Positions 27,211 through 35,988 are shown, counted from the first letter of the stretch. The stretch is 64,000 nucleotides of DNA from Salegentibacter salegens (GCF_900142975.1 NZ_LT670848.1:3720001-3784000), one strand, 5' to 3'. The notes: a model not told the origin generated them from the letters alone. Made by a program: numbers and translations.

Positions 27211-28074
27211 CTAGGTAAATTGGCTACATGCAAATAAGTCAAAGTCATTTCGATGTGGGCATGGCCCAAAAGTTCCTTTAAACTGACAATGTCAACGCCA
27301 TATTCCAACAAATGCGTAGCAAAGCTGTGCCGCAGCGTGTGGGCGGTTATTTTTTTAGAACTGCCTATCTTACTTCGGTTCTCTTTGATCACCCAACGCA
27401 CTCCGTTGGTAGTCAGTCCCCGCGCTTCTCCATCTTTGGATACCTGGCTGTTAAAAAGATATACTTGGGGGTTTTCCGTTTTGATATACTTTTTTAGTCC
27501 TCTGGTCAAATGTTTACTCAAAGGGACGTAGCGGTCGATCTTACCTTTTTTCTTGGGAATAAAAACTGTTTTGCGATCAAAATCGATGTCAGCCAATTTT
27601 AGATTGCACAGTTCGTAGCTGCGAAGTCCACAGCCATATAGCATTCCTATGATCAAGCGGTGTTTAAGGTACTTCGGCGCTTTTAAAAGACGCCTGACTT
27701 CCTCCTTGCTCAAGACGGTTGGCAGTTTAAGGTCCCGTTTGATCTGGGGCAAGGCTACGCGTTTGGCCTCCATACCCATTACTTTGTAAGCAGCCCTGAG
27801 GCCAAAAATGGTGTGCTTAAAAAAACTTTCAGAAGGGGTTTTGTGAAGTTTTTGGCAATAATAAAGGTAAGCCTCAATGTTTTCCACCGAGAGCGTTTCT
27901 GGGCTTTCTTTATAGTGCAAAGTAAGATGTGCCAGACATCGGAGGTAATTGTTTAAGGTGCTTTTTGCTTTGCCGTTAATAGAAAAGCTCTGCTCCAATT
28001 TGTTTTGAAGTGTACTGAAACCCGCTACCTCCTCAAAAGCGCGTTCAGCAATGGTTTTACTTTTTTTTAAACAT
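27171..28074 (-). CDS. tyrosine recombinase/integrase with probable start across an A8 tract
   Basis: Core-binding domain in the first 110 residues, catalytic domain after. Catalytic residues are visible: Arg in GCGLRSYELCNL, Lys in KKKGKIDRYVPL, HTLRHSFATHLL (His-x-x-Arg), ELLGHAHIEM (His), and Tyr in LTYLHV. A continuous frame starts at TTG 27998, but coding character extends upstream (ERAFEEVAGFSTLQNKLEQ). The ATG at 28072-28074 reaches this frame only if the A8 tract at 28061-28068 is read as seven A. So expression needs slippage, an internal start, or the base count is wrong. Confidence 0.75.
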
Positions 28075-28225
28075 GAGATTAGATTTAAAATTTAGCTACA
28101 AATTAATAAATCTATTACTTTTACAAAATGAATATCTTATCTGGGCTGTTCAGGCGGGTAGGGCTTCCGACCGATAGGGAGGATTCGTTCAACAACAATA
28201 ACATTGGGATTAAAATTATAAAAAA

Positions 28226-28612
28226 ATGAAAAAAAGACTCGCTGCCGTAAAGGAATTTCACAAAATTTTTAAACTGGGAATTGCTGAAAATCTGCGGGCT
28301 TCCCTGGGAGCTGAGAAAAACCGCTTACGTTACGAATTAATGAAAGAAGAGAACGAGGAATACCTGGAGGCAGCAAATAACGGAGATCTCACCGAAGTAG
28401 CTGATGCCCTGGGCGATATGTTATATGTTTTATGCGGAACCATTATTGAGCACGGACTGGAACATAAAATTGAAGCCGTTTTTGATGAAATTCAGCATAG
28501 TAATATGAGCAAGCTGGATGGAAACGGAAACCCAATGTATAACGAAAATGGAAAGGTGATTAAAGGACCGGATTATGTTAGACCAAATATAGCAAAAGTA
28601 CTTAAGGATTAA
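28226..28612 (+). CDS. MazG-like nucleoside triphosphate pyrophosphohydrolase family protein
   Basis: 128 residues of the all-alpha NTP-PPase superfamily. The metal-binding pattern E-x-x-E ... E-x-x-D is present in LMKEENEEYLEA and LTEVADALGDMLYVLCG (about residues 38-75). A short C-terminal tail carries DGNGNPMYNENGKVIKGPDYVRPN, a feature of the phage/bacterial subgroup (read in parts). It likely hydrolyses non-canonical or excess NTPs to NMP and PPi. Convergent with ilvE, with a shared terminator. Confidence 0.82.
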   Translation: MKKRLAAVKEFHKIFKLGIAENLRASLGAEKNRLRYELMKEENEEYLEAANNGDLTEVADALGDMLYVLCGTIIEHGLEHKIEAVFDEIQHSNMSKLDGNGNPMYNENGKVIKGPDYVRPNIAKVLKD

Positions 28613-28702
28613 TTTTATAGATTTTTGTAACTCAACAACTTTTATTTTTTGTTAAGTAGGAACCAGAAACCAGTTCAGGTTTTTTTCTGCCCCTTAAATA
28701 AA

Positions 28703-28735
28703 AAACCTCACAGATTACGAAAAGCTGTGAGGTTT
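28703..28735. terminator. bidirectional terminator between NTP-PPase gene and ilvE
   Basis: Arms AAACCTCACAG and CTGTGAGGTTT flank an 11-base loop; T-rich sequence follows on the + strand and A-rich precedes on the left, so it works both ways. Confidence 0.8.
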
Positions 28736-28764
28736 AGTTTTTTAAATGAAAAATTCAATAAAAA

Positions 28765-29832
28765 TTATTTCACCAAATGTCTCCAGGCATGCTTATCTTC
28801 AGCCTGGTTATATTGAATTTTCATTAATCGGTCTTTGAAAGATTTCCCGTAGGAATCTTCCATTTTTGGAAGCTCAAACTTTTCGCCTTTATATCCAAAG
28901 CCGGCAATTGGGTTAATTACCGTTGCGGTACCCGAACCAAAGATCTCCTTTAGTTTGCCTTTTCTGGCGGCTTCAACAATTTCAGAAACTGGAACCCTCC
29001 TAATTTCAACTTCAATATTAAGATCTTTAGCAAGATCTATCACACTTTTTCGGGTTACCCCGTCTAAAATTCTGTCGCTGGTAGGAGCGGTAATAAGCGT
29101 GTCTCCAATTCTAAAGAAAATATTCATCGTTCCGGCCTCTTCCAGATAATCGTGCGTATTAGCATCAGTCCAGATTATTTGTTGAAAACCGGCTTCTTTG
29201 GCAAGGTTGGTAGGATAAAACTGCGCGGCGTAATTTCCGGCAGCTTTGGCAGCTCCAACGCCCCCATCGGCAGCGCGGCTGTATTTTTCTGAAAATTGAA
29301 CCCTCACTTCGCCGCTATAATAAGCCTGGGCGGGAGAACAAATAATCATAAATTTGTATTTGGTCGCAGGATTGGCAGAAACGCATTCTTCGGTAGCAAT
29401 TACAAATGGACGAATGTAAAGCGAGTTTCCAAAACCTTTTTTGATCCAGTCTTTTTCCAGTTTCAATAACTCCTCCAGTCCGTTAAAGAAAAATTCTTCC
29501 GGAAATTCAGGAATTGCTAATCTAGCGCTGGATTTATTGATTCTTTTAAAATTTTCTTCTGGTCTAAAAAGCCAAATCTGGTCATTTTCATCTTTATAGG
29601 CCTTCATTCCTTCAAAAACGGCCTGGCCGTAATGAAATACTTTAGCCGATGGATCCAGTTGAATAGGGGCGTAAGGCTTAATCTTAGGATTTTGCCATTG
29701 TCCATTTTCATAATCACATTCAAACATATGATCTGTGAAAACTTCGCCAAAAACCAGATTGTCAAAATTTACTTCTTCAATTTTAGATTTTTGGACTTTG
29801 TTAATTTCGAGCTGGTCAGTATCGTATTTCAT
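28765..29832 (-). CDS. ilvE: branched-chain amino acid aminotransferase
   Basis: PLP enzyme (fold type IV) that makes Leu, Ile and Val from their keto acids. The ATG at 29832 is chosen because MKYDTDQLEINK is the conserved start; ATGs 2 and 7 codons earlier are possible. FHYGQAVFEGMKAY, LYIRPFVIATEECV, the PLP Lys in GAAKAAGNYAAQFY (about residue 192), YLEEAGTMNIFFRI and IFGSGTATVINPI are all present. About 355 residues, normal for the family. A Bacteroidota promoter lies directly upstream. Confidence 0.95.
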   Translation of the reverse strand: MKYDTDQLEINKVQKSKIEEVNFDNLVFGEVFTDHMFECDYENGQWQNPKIKPYAPIQLDPSAKVFHYGQAVFEGMKAYKDENDQIWLFRPEENFKRINKSSARLAIPEFPEEFFFNGLEELLKLEKDWIKKGFGNSLYIRPFVIATEECVSANPATKYKFMIICSPAQAYYSGEVRVQFSEKYSRAADGGVGAAKAAGNYAAQFYPTNLAKEAGFQQIIWTDANTHDYLEEAGTMNIFFRIGDTLITAPTSDRILDGVTRKSVIDLAKDLNIEVEIRRVPVSEIVEAARKGKLKEIFGSGTATVINPIAGFGYKGEKFELPKMEDSYGKSFKDRLMKIQYNQAEDKHAWRHLVK

Positions 29833-29850
29833 TATCATTAGTTTAGTTAA

Positions 29851-29880
29851 CAAATTTACCTAATTTAAAACAGAATCAAA
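29851..29880 (-). promoter_or_regulatory. ilvE promoter
   Basis: On the - strand, TTTG (29880-29877) and TAAATTTG (29858-29851) are 18 bases apart, close to the Bacteroidota consensus TTTG-N19-TAnnTTTG. The start codon at 29832 is 18 bases downstream of the box. Confidence 0.5.
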
Positions 29881-29894
29881 ATCTAAAGTTTTGG

Positions 29895-29902
29895 TAAATT
29901 TG
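29895..29902 (+). promoter_or_regulatory. possible -7 box of the DUF4920 gene
   Basis: TAAATTTG, the mirror image of the ilvE box, 33 bases before the ATG at 29936. No TTTG at the expected -33 position. Confidence 0.33.
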
Positions 29903-29935
29903 TTTGGCAGCAAGGTTTTAACTAAAAATAAGAAA

Positions 29936-30442
29936 ATGAGAAAAATTGCATCTATATTGGCGTTATCCTTAATATTTATTGCCTGTAAAAATGAAAAATC
30001 TAATGAGGAAGCTCAAGTTTTAGCGGAAGCCGACCCTGTCTCCTATAATTCTTTTGGAGCCGAAATTACTTCAGAAAGTACTTTGAGCGCAGCCGAAGCA
30101 CTTGAGAAATTCAATTCGCTGAAACCTGGCGATACTTTAGAACTAAAATTCACTTCAAAAATAAACAGCGTTTGTAAAATGAAAGGTTGCTGGATGATTT
30201 TAGAACTTCCCGAAGAGGAGGATGTAAGGGTTACCTTTAAGGATTACGGATTTTTTGTTCCAAAAGACAGCGAAGACACTAACGTGATTGTAGAAGGAAA
30301 AGCATTTTTAAATGAAATGACGGTTGAGGATCAAAAACATTATGCCAAAGATGAAGGGAGGTCTAAAGCTGAAATAGCCGCAATTACTTCTCCTGAAATT
30401 ACCAGAGCTTTCATCGCAAACGGCGTGCTTTTAAAAGAATAA
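29936..30442 (+). CDS. DUF4920 lipoprotein
   Basis: 168 residues from the ATG at 29936; a TTG at 29891 would put 15 residues before the signal peptide. Lipobox FIAC (Cys about residue 17). The body matches DUF4920: SYNSFGAEITSES, KFTSKINSVCKMKGCWMILEL with the paired Cys, VTFKDYGFFVPKDS, and VEGKAFLNEMTVEDQKHYA (read in parts). Predicted OB-like periplasmic domain of unknown function. mnmD begins two bases after its stop. Confidence 0.85.
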   Translation: MRKIASILALSLIFIACKNEKSNEEAQVLAEADPVSYNSFGAEITSESTLSAAEALEKFNSLKPGDTLELKFTSKINSVCKMKGCWMILELPEEEDVRVTFKDYGFFVPKDSEDTNVIVEGKAFLNEMTVEDQKHYAKDEGRSKAEIAAITSPEITRAFIANGVLLKE

Positions 30443-30444
30443 AT

Positions 30445-31119
30445 TTGGAAAGAAAAATTATAAAAACCGGTGATGGCTCGGTCACCATTTATTTAAGGGA
30501 GTGGGATGAGCAGTATCATTCCAAACACGGTGCGATACAGGAGGCTCTGCATGTTTTTATAAAAATGGGCCTGGACTATTGGGTAGGATTAAATAAAGGA
30601 AAAGACCTGGCTATTTTAGAGATAGGTTTTGGTACAGGGCTCAATGCGTTTATCAGTTTCCTTGAGGCTAAAAAGCTTCAGCTTAAGATAAATTATACCG
30701 GGGTAGAGGCATATCCCGTTGCTAAAGCTGAGATAAAGGAATTGAATTATGCCGAAATGCTTTCTGCAGAAAATCAGATTGATTCCTTTCAAAAAATGCA
30801 TCAAATTCCGTGGAATTCTCTGGTAGATATTTCTGAAAATTTCCAGCTTGAAAAACAACAAAAACGCTTTGAAGAAATTAAGGATAAGGATGAATACGAT
30901 TTAGTGTTTTTTGACGCTTTTGGAGCCCGGGTTCAACCCGAACTTTGGACAGAGGATATCTTTAATAAAATGTTTGCAGCAATGAAAGCCAATGCAGTTT
31001 TGGTAACCTATGCGGCAAAAGGTAGTGTGAGGAGGGCTATGCAAACTGCAGGATTTATCGTTGAAAGGCTTCCCGGTCCTCCAGGAAAACGTGAAATGTT
31101 AAGAGCGTTAAAAAAGTAA
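30445..31119 (+). CDS. mnmD: tRNA 5-methylaminomethyl-2-thiouridine methyltransferase
   Basis: Stand-alone MnmD-type methyltransferase that completes the mnm5s2U34 modification of tRNAs for Lys, Glu and Gln. Start TTG at 30445; GDGSVTIYLREWDEQYHSKHGA is the family N-terminus (read in parts). The SAM site is LEIGFGTGLNAF (about residues 51-62); YDLVFFDAFGARVQPELWTED (about 150-170) is the substrate-proximal motif, and GPPGKREMLRA ends the protein. Lacks the FAD oxidase half found in E. coli MnmC. Confidence 0.9.
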   Translation: MERKIIKTGDGSVTIYLREWDEQYHSKHGAIQEALHVFIKMGLDYWVGLNKGKDLAILEIGFGTGLNAFISFLEAKKLQLKINYTGVEAYPVAKAEIKELNYAEMLSAENQIDSFQKMHQIPWNSLVDISENFQLEKQQKRFEEIKDKDEYDLVFFDAFGARVQPELWTEDIFNKMFAAMKANAVLVTYAAKGSVRRAMQTAGFIVERLPGPPGKREMLRALKK

Positions 31120-31182
31120 CCGCTTTTGCTGTTAAATCAATAATAATATTTAGCTGAAGTTTATACATGTTGTTATCTTGTA

Positions 31183-32416
31183 GGAAGCTTTGAATAAGTA
31201 ATGGTTTTTCTTTTATTTCTCTTTTCCGAGAATTTTTTTGGACTATTTTGCCTAAATCCTTGACTTTTGGCCAATTTTTTTCATCATTTTCGTTATTTTA
31301 TTCCCTTTTTGTTCCAACACTGCGCACGTTCCCACGTTTTAGGCTTTCGAGAGCAGATAACTGGCCCGAAAAATATTGTACAGGATGCAGTTGAAGTCAA
31401 ACCTTAATTCGTTCCTTGCCATTGTTTTAGCAACCGTTCTTTTGTAGTTCAACTTTTCCTTCAAATAGGCGAAAGGGTGTTCAACCTTGCATCTTATCTT
31501 TGATTTCTTCTTGTTGTTTTTCTTTTGCGTCGCGGAGAGTTTCCGCTTTCGTGTCCCTTTGTCCAGCATCCCGTAATAAACACCCTCTTTCCTGGCCTTT
31601 CGCTTGTCGGCAATAGTGCCATAGGCGCTATCGCCAAAAATCATCTGCTCATCGCCGCTAAGGAGTTCATCTTTTAGCTGGGAATCATGAGGACGTGCCG
31701 AAGTGAATGTCCTTTTCCTTATCAGCTCACTGCCCACATCGGTTCCAATATGACCTTTATAACCAAAATATTTCTTCCCCCGCTTTGCCGTGGATTGGGC
31801 ATCGGTATCTATTTGCGCACTCGGGTGTTTTTCCAGTTCTTCCCGCCGCTCCTTGCTCAACGGCTTGGTGGTGGACTGAAGGATGGTGGCATCTACACTC
31901 GTTCCTTTTTTCAGCAACAAACCTTTTGATTCAAGACTGGCCAAGATCAAAGCAAACAACCCATCCATCAAGCCTTCCCGTACCAAGGCTTCTTTGAACC
32001 GCCATATGGTCGTGAAATCTGGCACCGTGGTAGTGTAGTTGATCCCTGCAAATTTTTGAAAACTCAAGCGGTCGTTGACCTGATCCTCCAGTTCCGGGTC
32101 GCTCAGGTTATACAGGTGCTGAAGAAAAAGCATTTTGACCTTAATGGAAAGATCGCGGTGCGGCGCTCCACCGATAACTTTATTGGTGTTGTCCACTGCC
32201 TGCACCAGATTGAAGACTTTGTCCCATTCCACCAAATTATTGATCTTGTTTAACTTGGAGGATACCCTGCTGGGCTTTCTACTGCGTCCCAATTCTATAT
32301 CGGAAAAACTTAACTGGCTCATAGGAGATGGTTTTTGTAAAGCATGAAATTAGTGAAAACCAACCATGCACACAAATTTTTTATGCTATGTTTGTAAGGG
32401 GTTATGCAAAGGATTC
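31183..32416 (-). mobile_element. IS5-type insertion sequence, complete copy
   Basis: About 1.23 kb with one transposase. Ends are imperfect inverted repeats, GGAAGCTTTGAATAA on the left and GAATCCTTTGCATAA inward from the right (11 of 15 match by eye). TTGTA flanks both sides (31178-31182 and 32417-32421), a candidate target duplication. The right end is identical to the partial copy at 63553-64000 for as far as that copy is visible. Confidence 0.72.
31339..32322 (-). CDS. IS5-family transposase
   Basis: 327 residues. N-terminal DUF772-type domain (DLSIKVKMLFLQHLYNLSDPELEDQ) followed by the DDE core: GTSVDATILQS (first Asp, about residue 143), MIFGDSAYGT (second Asp, about 228), and the C-terminal KVEHPFAYLKEKL (Glu, about 282). 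Frame intact, so probably active. Transcribed away from the epimerase gene that begins 11 bases beyond the element. Confidence 0.92.
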   Translation of the reverse strand: MSQLSFSDIELGRSRKPSRVSSKLNKINNLVEWDKVFNLVQAVDNTNKVIGGAPHRDLSIKVKMLFLQHLYNLSDPELEDQVNDRLSFQKFAGINYTTTVPDFTTIWRFKEALVREGLMDGLFALILASLESKGLLLKKGTSVDATILQSTTKPLSKERREELEKHPSAQIDTDAQSTAKRGKKYFGYKGHIGTDVGSELIRKRTFTSARPHDSQLKDELLSGDEQMIFGDSAYGTIADKRKARKEGVYYGMLDKGTRKRKLSATQKKNNKKKSKIRCKVEHPFAYLKEKLNYKRTVAKTMARNELRFDFNCILYNIFRASYLLSKA

Positions 32417-32428
32417 TTGTAAATAAAA

Positions 32429-33334
32429 ATGCGTGTATTAATTACAGGAGCTACCGGCTTAATTGGATCTAATATTAGTGGGTTATGTCGTGAAAAAGGG
32501 ATAGAGGTTCATTATCTGTCTACCAGTAAAGATAAACTGGAAAGTAAAGCAGATTATAAAGGGTTTTACTGGAATCCCAATGAGAACGAAATAGATAGTA
32601 AGGCCATAAATGGCGTTGACGCGATTATAAACCTCGTTGGTGCCAGCATAGCCGAACGATGGACGCCCGATCAAAAAGAGAAAATCCTTAAAAGCCGTAC
32701 CGAAACGGCCAATTTACTTTATAAATGTTTAGAGGAAAATGAGCACCAGGTAAAACACCTGGTTTCTGCCAGTGCCATAGGTGTATATCCCAGTTCTCTT
32801 GAGAAATTATATACAGAAGAAGATCAGGGAGTAGATGATTCTTTTGTTGGAGAAGTGGTGGTAAAATGGGAAGAAGCCGTAGATAATTTTAAAGACCTGG
32901 GAATTGAAGTCGCCAAAATTAGAATAGGCCTTGTTCTTGCCGAAAATGGCGGAATACTCCAAAAGCTAAAGAAGCCGGTGAATTTTAATGTTGGTTCCCC
33001 GCTAGGTAGTGGAAAGCAATGGCAATCCTGGATTCATATAGATGATATTAGCGGAATATTTATGTTCGCAGTAGAAAACAGACTCACAGGAGTTTATAAT
33101 GCCGTAGCGCCAAACCCGGTTACTAATAAAGAATTGGTAAATGAAGTAGCTTCACAAATGGGAAAACCCGTTTGGTTACCTAATGTGCCCAAAGTTGCCC
33201 TTAAACTTGTGTTGGGGGAGATGGCACACCTGGTATTATCCAGCCAGTTGGTGAGTAGTGATAAAATAGATCAGGAAGGTTATACTTTTAATTATGTAAA
33301 CCTCACTAAAGCTCTGGAAGATTTGATTTCGTAG
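32429..33334 (+). CDS. TIGR01777 family epimerase/oxidoreductase (SDR39U1-like)
   Basis: 301 residues. Rossmann N-terminus RVLITGATGLIGSNI with the NAD(P) glycine motif; INLVGASIAERWTPDQKEKIL, SASAIGVYP, GSPLGSGKQWQSWIHIDDI and the C-terminal DUF1731 segment (NEVASQMGKPVWLPNVPK) define the TIGR01777 group. A link to cell division was proposed for some members (SulA-like in old annotations), but the substrate is unknown. An IS5-type element ends about 11 bases before its ATG, so its native promoter may be lost or replaced. Confidence 0.9.
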   Translation: MRVLITGATGLIGSNISGLCREKGIEVHYLSTSKDKLESKADYKGFYWNPNENEIDSKAINGVDAIINLVGASIAERWTPDQKEKILKSRTETANLLYKCLEENEHQVKHLVSASAIGVYPSSLEKLYTEEDQGVDDSFVGEVVVKWEEAVDNFKDLGIEVAKIRIGLVLAENGGILQKLKKPVNFNVGSPLGSGKQWQSWIHIDDISGIFMFAVENRLTGVYNAVAPNPVTNKELVNEVASQMGKPVWLPNVPKVALKLVLGEMAHLVLSSQLVSSDKIDQEGYTFNYVNLTKALEDLIS

Positions 33335-33356
33335 TTCAGAAATTATTAAAGCATAA

Positions 33357-33388
33357 AAAACGGCTGCCAAAATTTTGGCAGCCGTTTT
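33357..33388. terminator. bidirectional palindromic terminator
   Basis: Perfect 32-base palindrome, arm AAAACGGCTGCCAAAA. It lies between the convergent epimerase and YceI genes, 22 bases from each, and carries T-tails both ways. Confidence 0.9.
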
Positions 33389-33410
33389 AATATTCAAATT
33401 GTGAATCGTC

Positions 33411-34079
33411 TTAAGCTTTAGTAGCTTTTAGGTTGAACTTTAAAGTAATATCATCACTTACAAAGTTATCTCCTAGCCCGTCAAAAACAGATTTAGAACC
33501 AAAATTCACATTCCAGTTTGTTCTGTCTATAGTGAATTCTTCGCTGGTAATTTCAATACTGTCATCAGACTGGTTAATGCTAACCGGGAAAGTAATGTTT
33601 TTAGTTTCCTCTTTGATAGTTAGGTTACCAGATAGCATTTTTTGACCGTTTTTTTCAGTAATATCAGTTACTTCAAAAGTAGCTTCAGGATATTTTGTAG
33701 CGTTAAAGAAATCACCTTCTTTGCCTTCTACAGTTCCCATTAGGTGAGCTTCAAGGTCTGCTTTATCTTTTCCTTTAAGATCGGTAACATTAATAGATTG
33801 CATATCAATTACGAAATTTCCGCTTTCAATAATACTATCGTTGGCGCTAAAAGTACCTTCAGCAATTTTAATAGTACCGGTATGCTCTCTGGTTGGTTTA
33901 TTCCCTTTCCACTCAATTGTAGAAGCTGAAGTATCTACTTTAAACTCCATAGCTTCGGCTTGTGCAGTTGCCGCATCTTTAGCTTCAGAAGTATCTGCTT
34001 GATTTTTATCGTTTTTACATCCTACAACCGCAGTTAAAAAAGCTGCAATTACAAAAGTGCTTAAAATTGATTTTTTCAT
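33411..34079 (-). CDS. YceI family lipoprotein
   Basis: 222 residues from the ATG at 34079 (a longer frame to 34172 lacks a signal at its front). Lipobox VVGC (Cys about residue 20). The YceI lipocalin-like barrel follows: FKVDTSASTIEWKGNKPT, HTGTIKIAEGTFSANDS, LMGTVEGKEGDFFNATKYPEATFEVT (in parts), GNLTIKEETKNITFPV, and FTIDRTNWNVNFGS. Members bind polyisoprenoids or other amphiphiles in the periplasm. Monocistronic. Confidence 0.9.
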   Translation of the reverse strand: MKKSILSTFVIAAFLTAVVGCKNDKNQADTSEAKDAATAQAEAMEFKVDTSASTIEWKGNKPTREHTGTIKIAEGTFSANDSIIESGNFVIDMQSINVTDLKGKDKADLEAHLMGTVEGKEGDFFNATKYPEATFEVTDITEKNGQKMLSGNLTIKEETKNITFPVSINQSDDSIEITSEEFTIDRTNWNVNFGSKSVFDGLGDNFVSDDITLKFNLKATKA

Positions 34080-34236
34080 TTTGTTAAAATTTAGTTTTAA
34101 ATTTAGTCTGCAAAAATACATAAACTTGAAATATGGGAATGCTAAATGTTTACTAAATATTATGAGTGACATTTTGACACCGAATCATAATTGGCAATGA
34201 ATTTGACCCATTCAGGCTGTATTAAAATGCACAAAA

Positions 34237-34830
34237 ATGAGCAAGAAGAAAAAAGATATAAGAGAAGAGCAACAGGGCCAGCCTGTGAAAGATCAGGTTG
34301 AAGATGTGATAGATGAAGCTATAGACGAGGTAGAGAAGGATAAAGAGGAACCAAAAGATGAGGAAAACCAAGCTGAACTTACTGAAGAAGAAAAGTTGAA
34401 AGAAGATCTTCAGAAAGAAAAAGATAAATTTTTACGTCTTTTCGCTGAGTTTGAAAATTACAAAAGAAGAACTTCAAAAGAACGTTTAGAACTATTTAAA
34501 ACTGCCAATCAGGAAGTAATGACAGCCATGTTGCCAGTATTAGACGATTTTGACAGGGCTTTAAACGAATTGCGAAAATCTGGAGAGGAAGAATTAATAC
34601 ATGGAGTAGAGCTTATCCATAATAAATTTAAAGAAACGCTTAACAGCAAAGGCCTTGAAGCAATGAATGTAAAAGAAGGCGATGCCTTTGATTCTGAAAT
34701 TCACGAGGCTATTACCCAAATTCCTGCACCTAAAGATAAGCTTAAAGGCAAGATAGTTGATGTAGTTGAGCGAGGTTATAAATTAGGGGAACGTATTATT
34801 AGGTTTCCTAAAGTAGTAACCGGCAAATAA
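34237..34830 (+). CDS. grpE: nucleotide exchange factor GrpE
   Basis: Releases ADP from DnaK. 197 residues: an acidic coiled-coil N-terminus (DEAIDEVEKDKEEPKDE), KFLRLFAEFENYKRRTSKER (the dimer helix), MLPVLDDFDRAL, and the C-terminal beta-wing AITQIPAPKDKLKGKIVDVVERGY ending in RIIRFPKVVTG (read in parts). Thirty bases upstream of dnaJ. dnaK is not in the window, as is usual for Bacteroidota. Confidence 0.95.
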   Translation: MSKKKKDIREEQQGQPVKDQVEDVIDEAIDEVEKDKEEPKDEENQAELTEEEKLKEDLQKEKDKFLRLFAEFENYKRRTSKERLELFKTANQEVMTAMLPVLDDFDRALNELRKSGEEELIHGVELIHNKFKETLNSKGLEAMNVKEGDAFDSEIHEAITQIPAPKDKLKGKIVDVVERGYKLGERIIRFPKVVTGK

Positions 34831-34860
34831 AAGCTTTTTTAGAATCTGCAAAACGAGACC

Positions 34861-35988
34861 ATGAAAGAAGATTATTACGACATATTAGGCATAAGTAAAG
34901 GGGCTTCAACCGCCGAGATAAAGAAGGCATACCGAAAAATGGCTATCAAGTATCATCCCGATAAAAACCCGGGAGATACTGAGGCTGAAGAAAAGTTTAA
35001 ACAATCGGCTGAAGCTTACGAAGTACTTAGTAATGAAGACAAACGAGCCCGTTACGACAGGTTTGGTCACCAGGCATTTGAAGGCGGCGCCGGTGGCGGT
35101 GGCTATGGCGGAATGGATATGGACGATATATTCAGCCAGTTTGGAGACATCTTTGGAGGTGGCTTCGGCGGTGGCGGAGGCTTCTCTGGTTTTGGAGGCG
35201 GTTTTGGCGGTGGCCAAAGACGCGTTAAAGGAAGCAACCTTAGAATTAGAGTAAGTCTTACTTTAGAAGAAATTGCTAATGGTGCCGAGAAGAAAATCAA
35301 AGTAAAAAGAAAAGTTCAGGCGCCTGGTACAACTTATAAAACCTGTTCCACTTGTAAAGGAACTGGCCAGGTAACCCGTGTTACCAATACCATTTTGGGT
35401 AGAATGCAAACCGCATCACCCTGTACTGCATGTAGTGGTTCTGGGCAGATTATAGATCAAAGACCACCGGAGGCAGATGCCCACGGATTTGTGCAGAATG
35501 AAGAAACCGTTTCTATTAAGATTCCAGCTGGAGTTGAAGATGGAATGCAGCTAAAAGTTTCTGGAAAAGGGAACGATGCACCAGGAAATGGAGTTCCTGG
35601 AGATTTATTGGTAGCAATAGTAGAGAAAGAACACCACAGCCTGCAACGAGAAGGAGATAACCTGCATTACGACCTGTACATCAGTTTGTCTGAAGCAGTA
35701 TTAGGATCTTCTCGAGAAATAGATACCGTTACTGGAAAAGTGAGAATAAAGGTTGAAGAAGGAGTACAATCTGGAAAAATCCTTAGACTTAGAGGAAAGG
35801 GAATCGGTAATCTTAATGGCTACGGAAAAGGAGATTTATTGGTTCATGTAAATGTTTGGACGCCGAAAAATCTAAATAAAGAACAACGCGACTTCTTTGA
35901 AAGAATGGCAGAAGACGAGAACTTCCAGCCGAATCCAGAGAAAAGTGATAAATCATTCTTTGAAAAAGTTAAAGATATGTTTTCATAG
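34861..35988 (+). CDS. dnaJ: chaperone DnaJ with reduced zinc domain
   Basis: 375 residues. J domain 1-70 with HPD at 32-34, Gly/Phe region 74-118, then two substrate-binding C-terminal domains. Only two of the usual four CxxCxGxG repeats are present: CSTCKGTG (162-169) and CTACSGSG (188-195). Repeats one and four, which make zinc site I, are absent; the fourth is replaced by PPEADAHGF. Zinc site II, needed for DnaK cooperation in E. coli, is kept. The same pattern is known in flavobacterial DnaJ. Operon with grpE. Confidence 0.94.
   Translation: MKEDYYDILGISKGASTAEIKKAYRKMAIKYHPDKNPGDTEAEEKFKQSAEAYEVLSNEDKRARYDRFGHQAFEGGAGGGGYGGMDMDDIFSQFGDIFGGGFGGGGGFSGFGGGFGGGQRRVKGSNLRIRVSLTLEEIANGAEKKIKVKRKVQAPGTTYKTCSTCKGTGQVTRVTNTILGRMQTASPCTACSGSGQIIDQRPPEADAHGFVQNEETVSIKIPAGVEDGMQLKVSGKGNDAPGNGVPGDLLVAIVEKEHHSLQREGDNLHYDLYISLSEAVLGSSREIDTVTGKVRIKVEEGVQSGKILRLRGKGIGNLNGYGKGDLLVHVNVWTPKNLNKEQRDFFERMAEDENFQPNPEKSDKSFFEKVKDMFS

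Larger units (their letters stand above)
25809..28193 (-). mobile_element. IS91-type rolling-circle element carrying a tyrosine recombinase (ends uncertain)
   Basis: Contains an HUH-type IS91 transposase and an overlapping upstream tyrosine recombinase gene, an arrangement known for part of the IS91 family. The limits are set at an imperfect inverted pair GTTGACGAATCC / GGATTCGTTCAAC. IS91 elements do not need inverted ends, so these borders are a guess; the two genes (26032-28074) are the secure core. Confidence 0.5.

Noticed and set aside
31687..32347. + strand frames within the IS5-type element
   Set aside because: Antisense to the intact transposase; one recurs in the second copy only because the element itself is duplicated.
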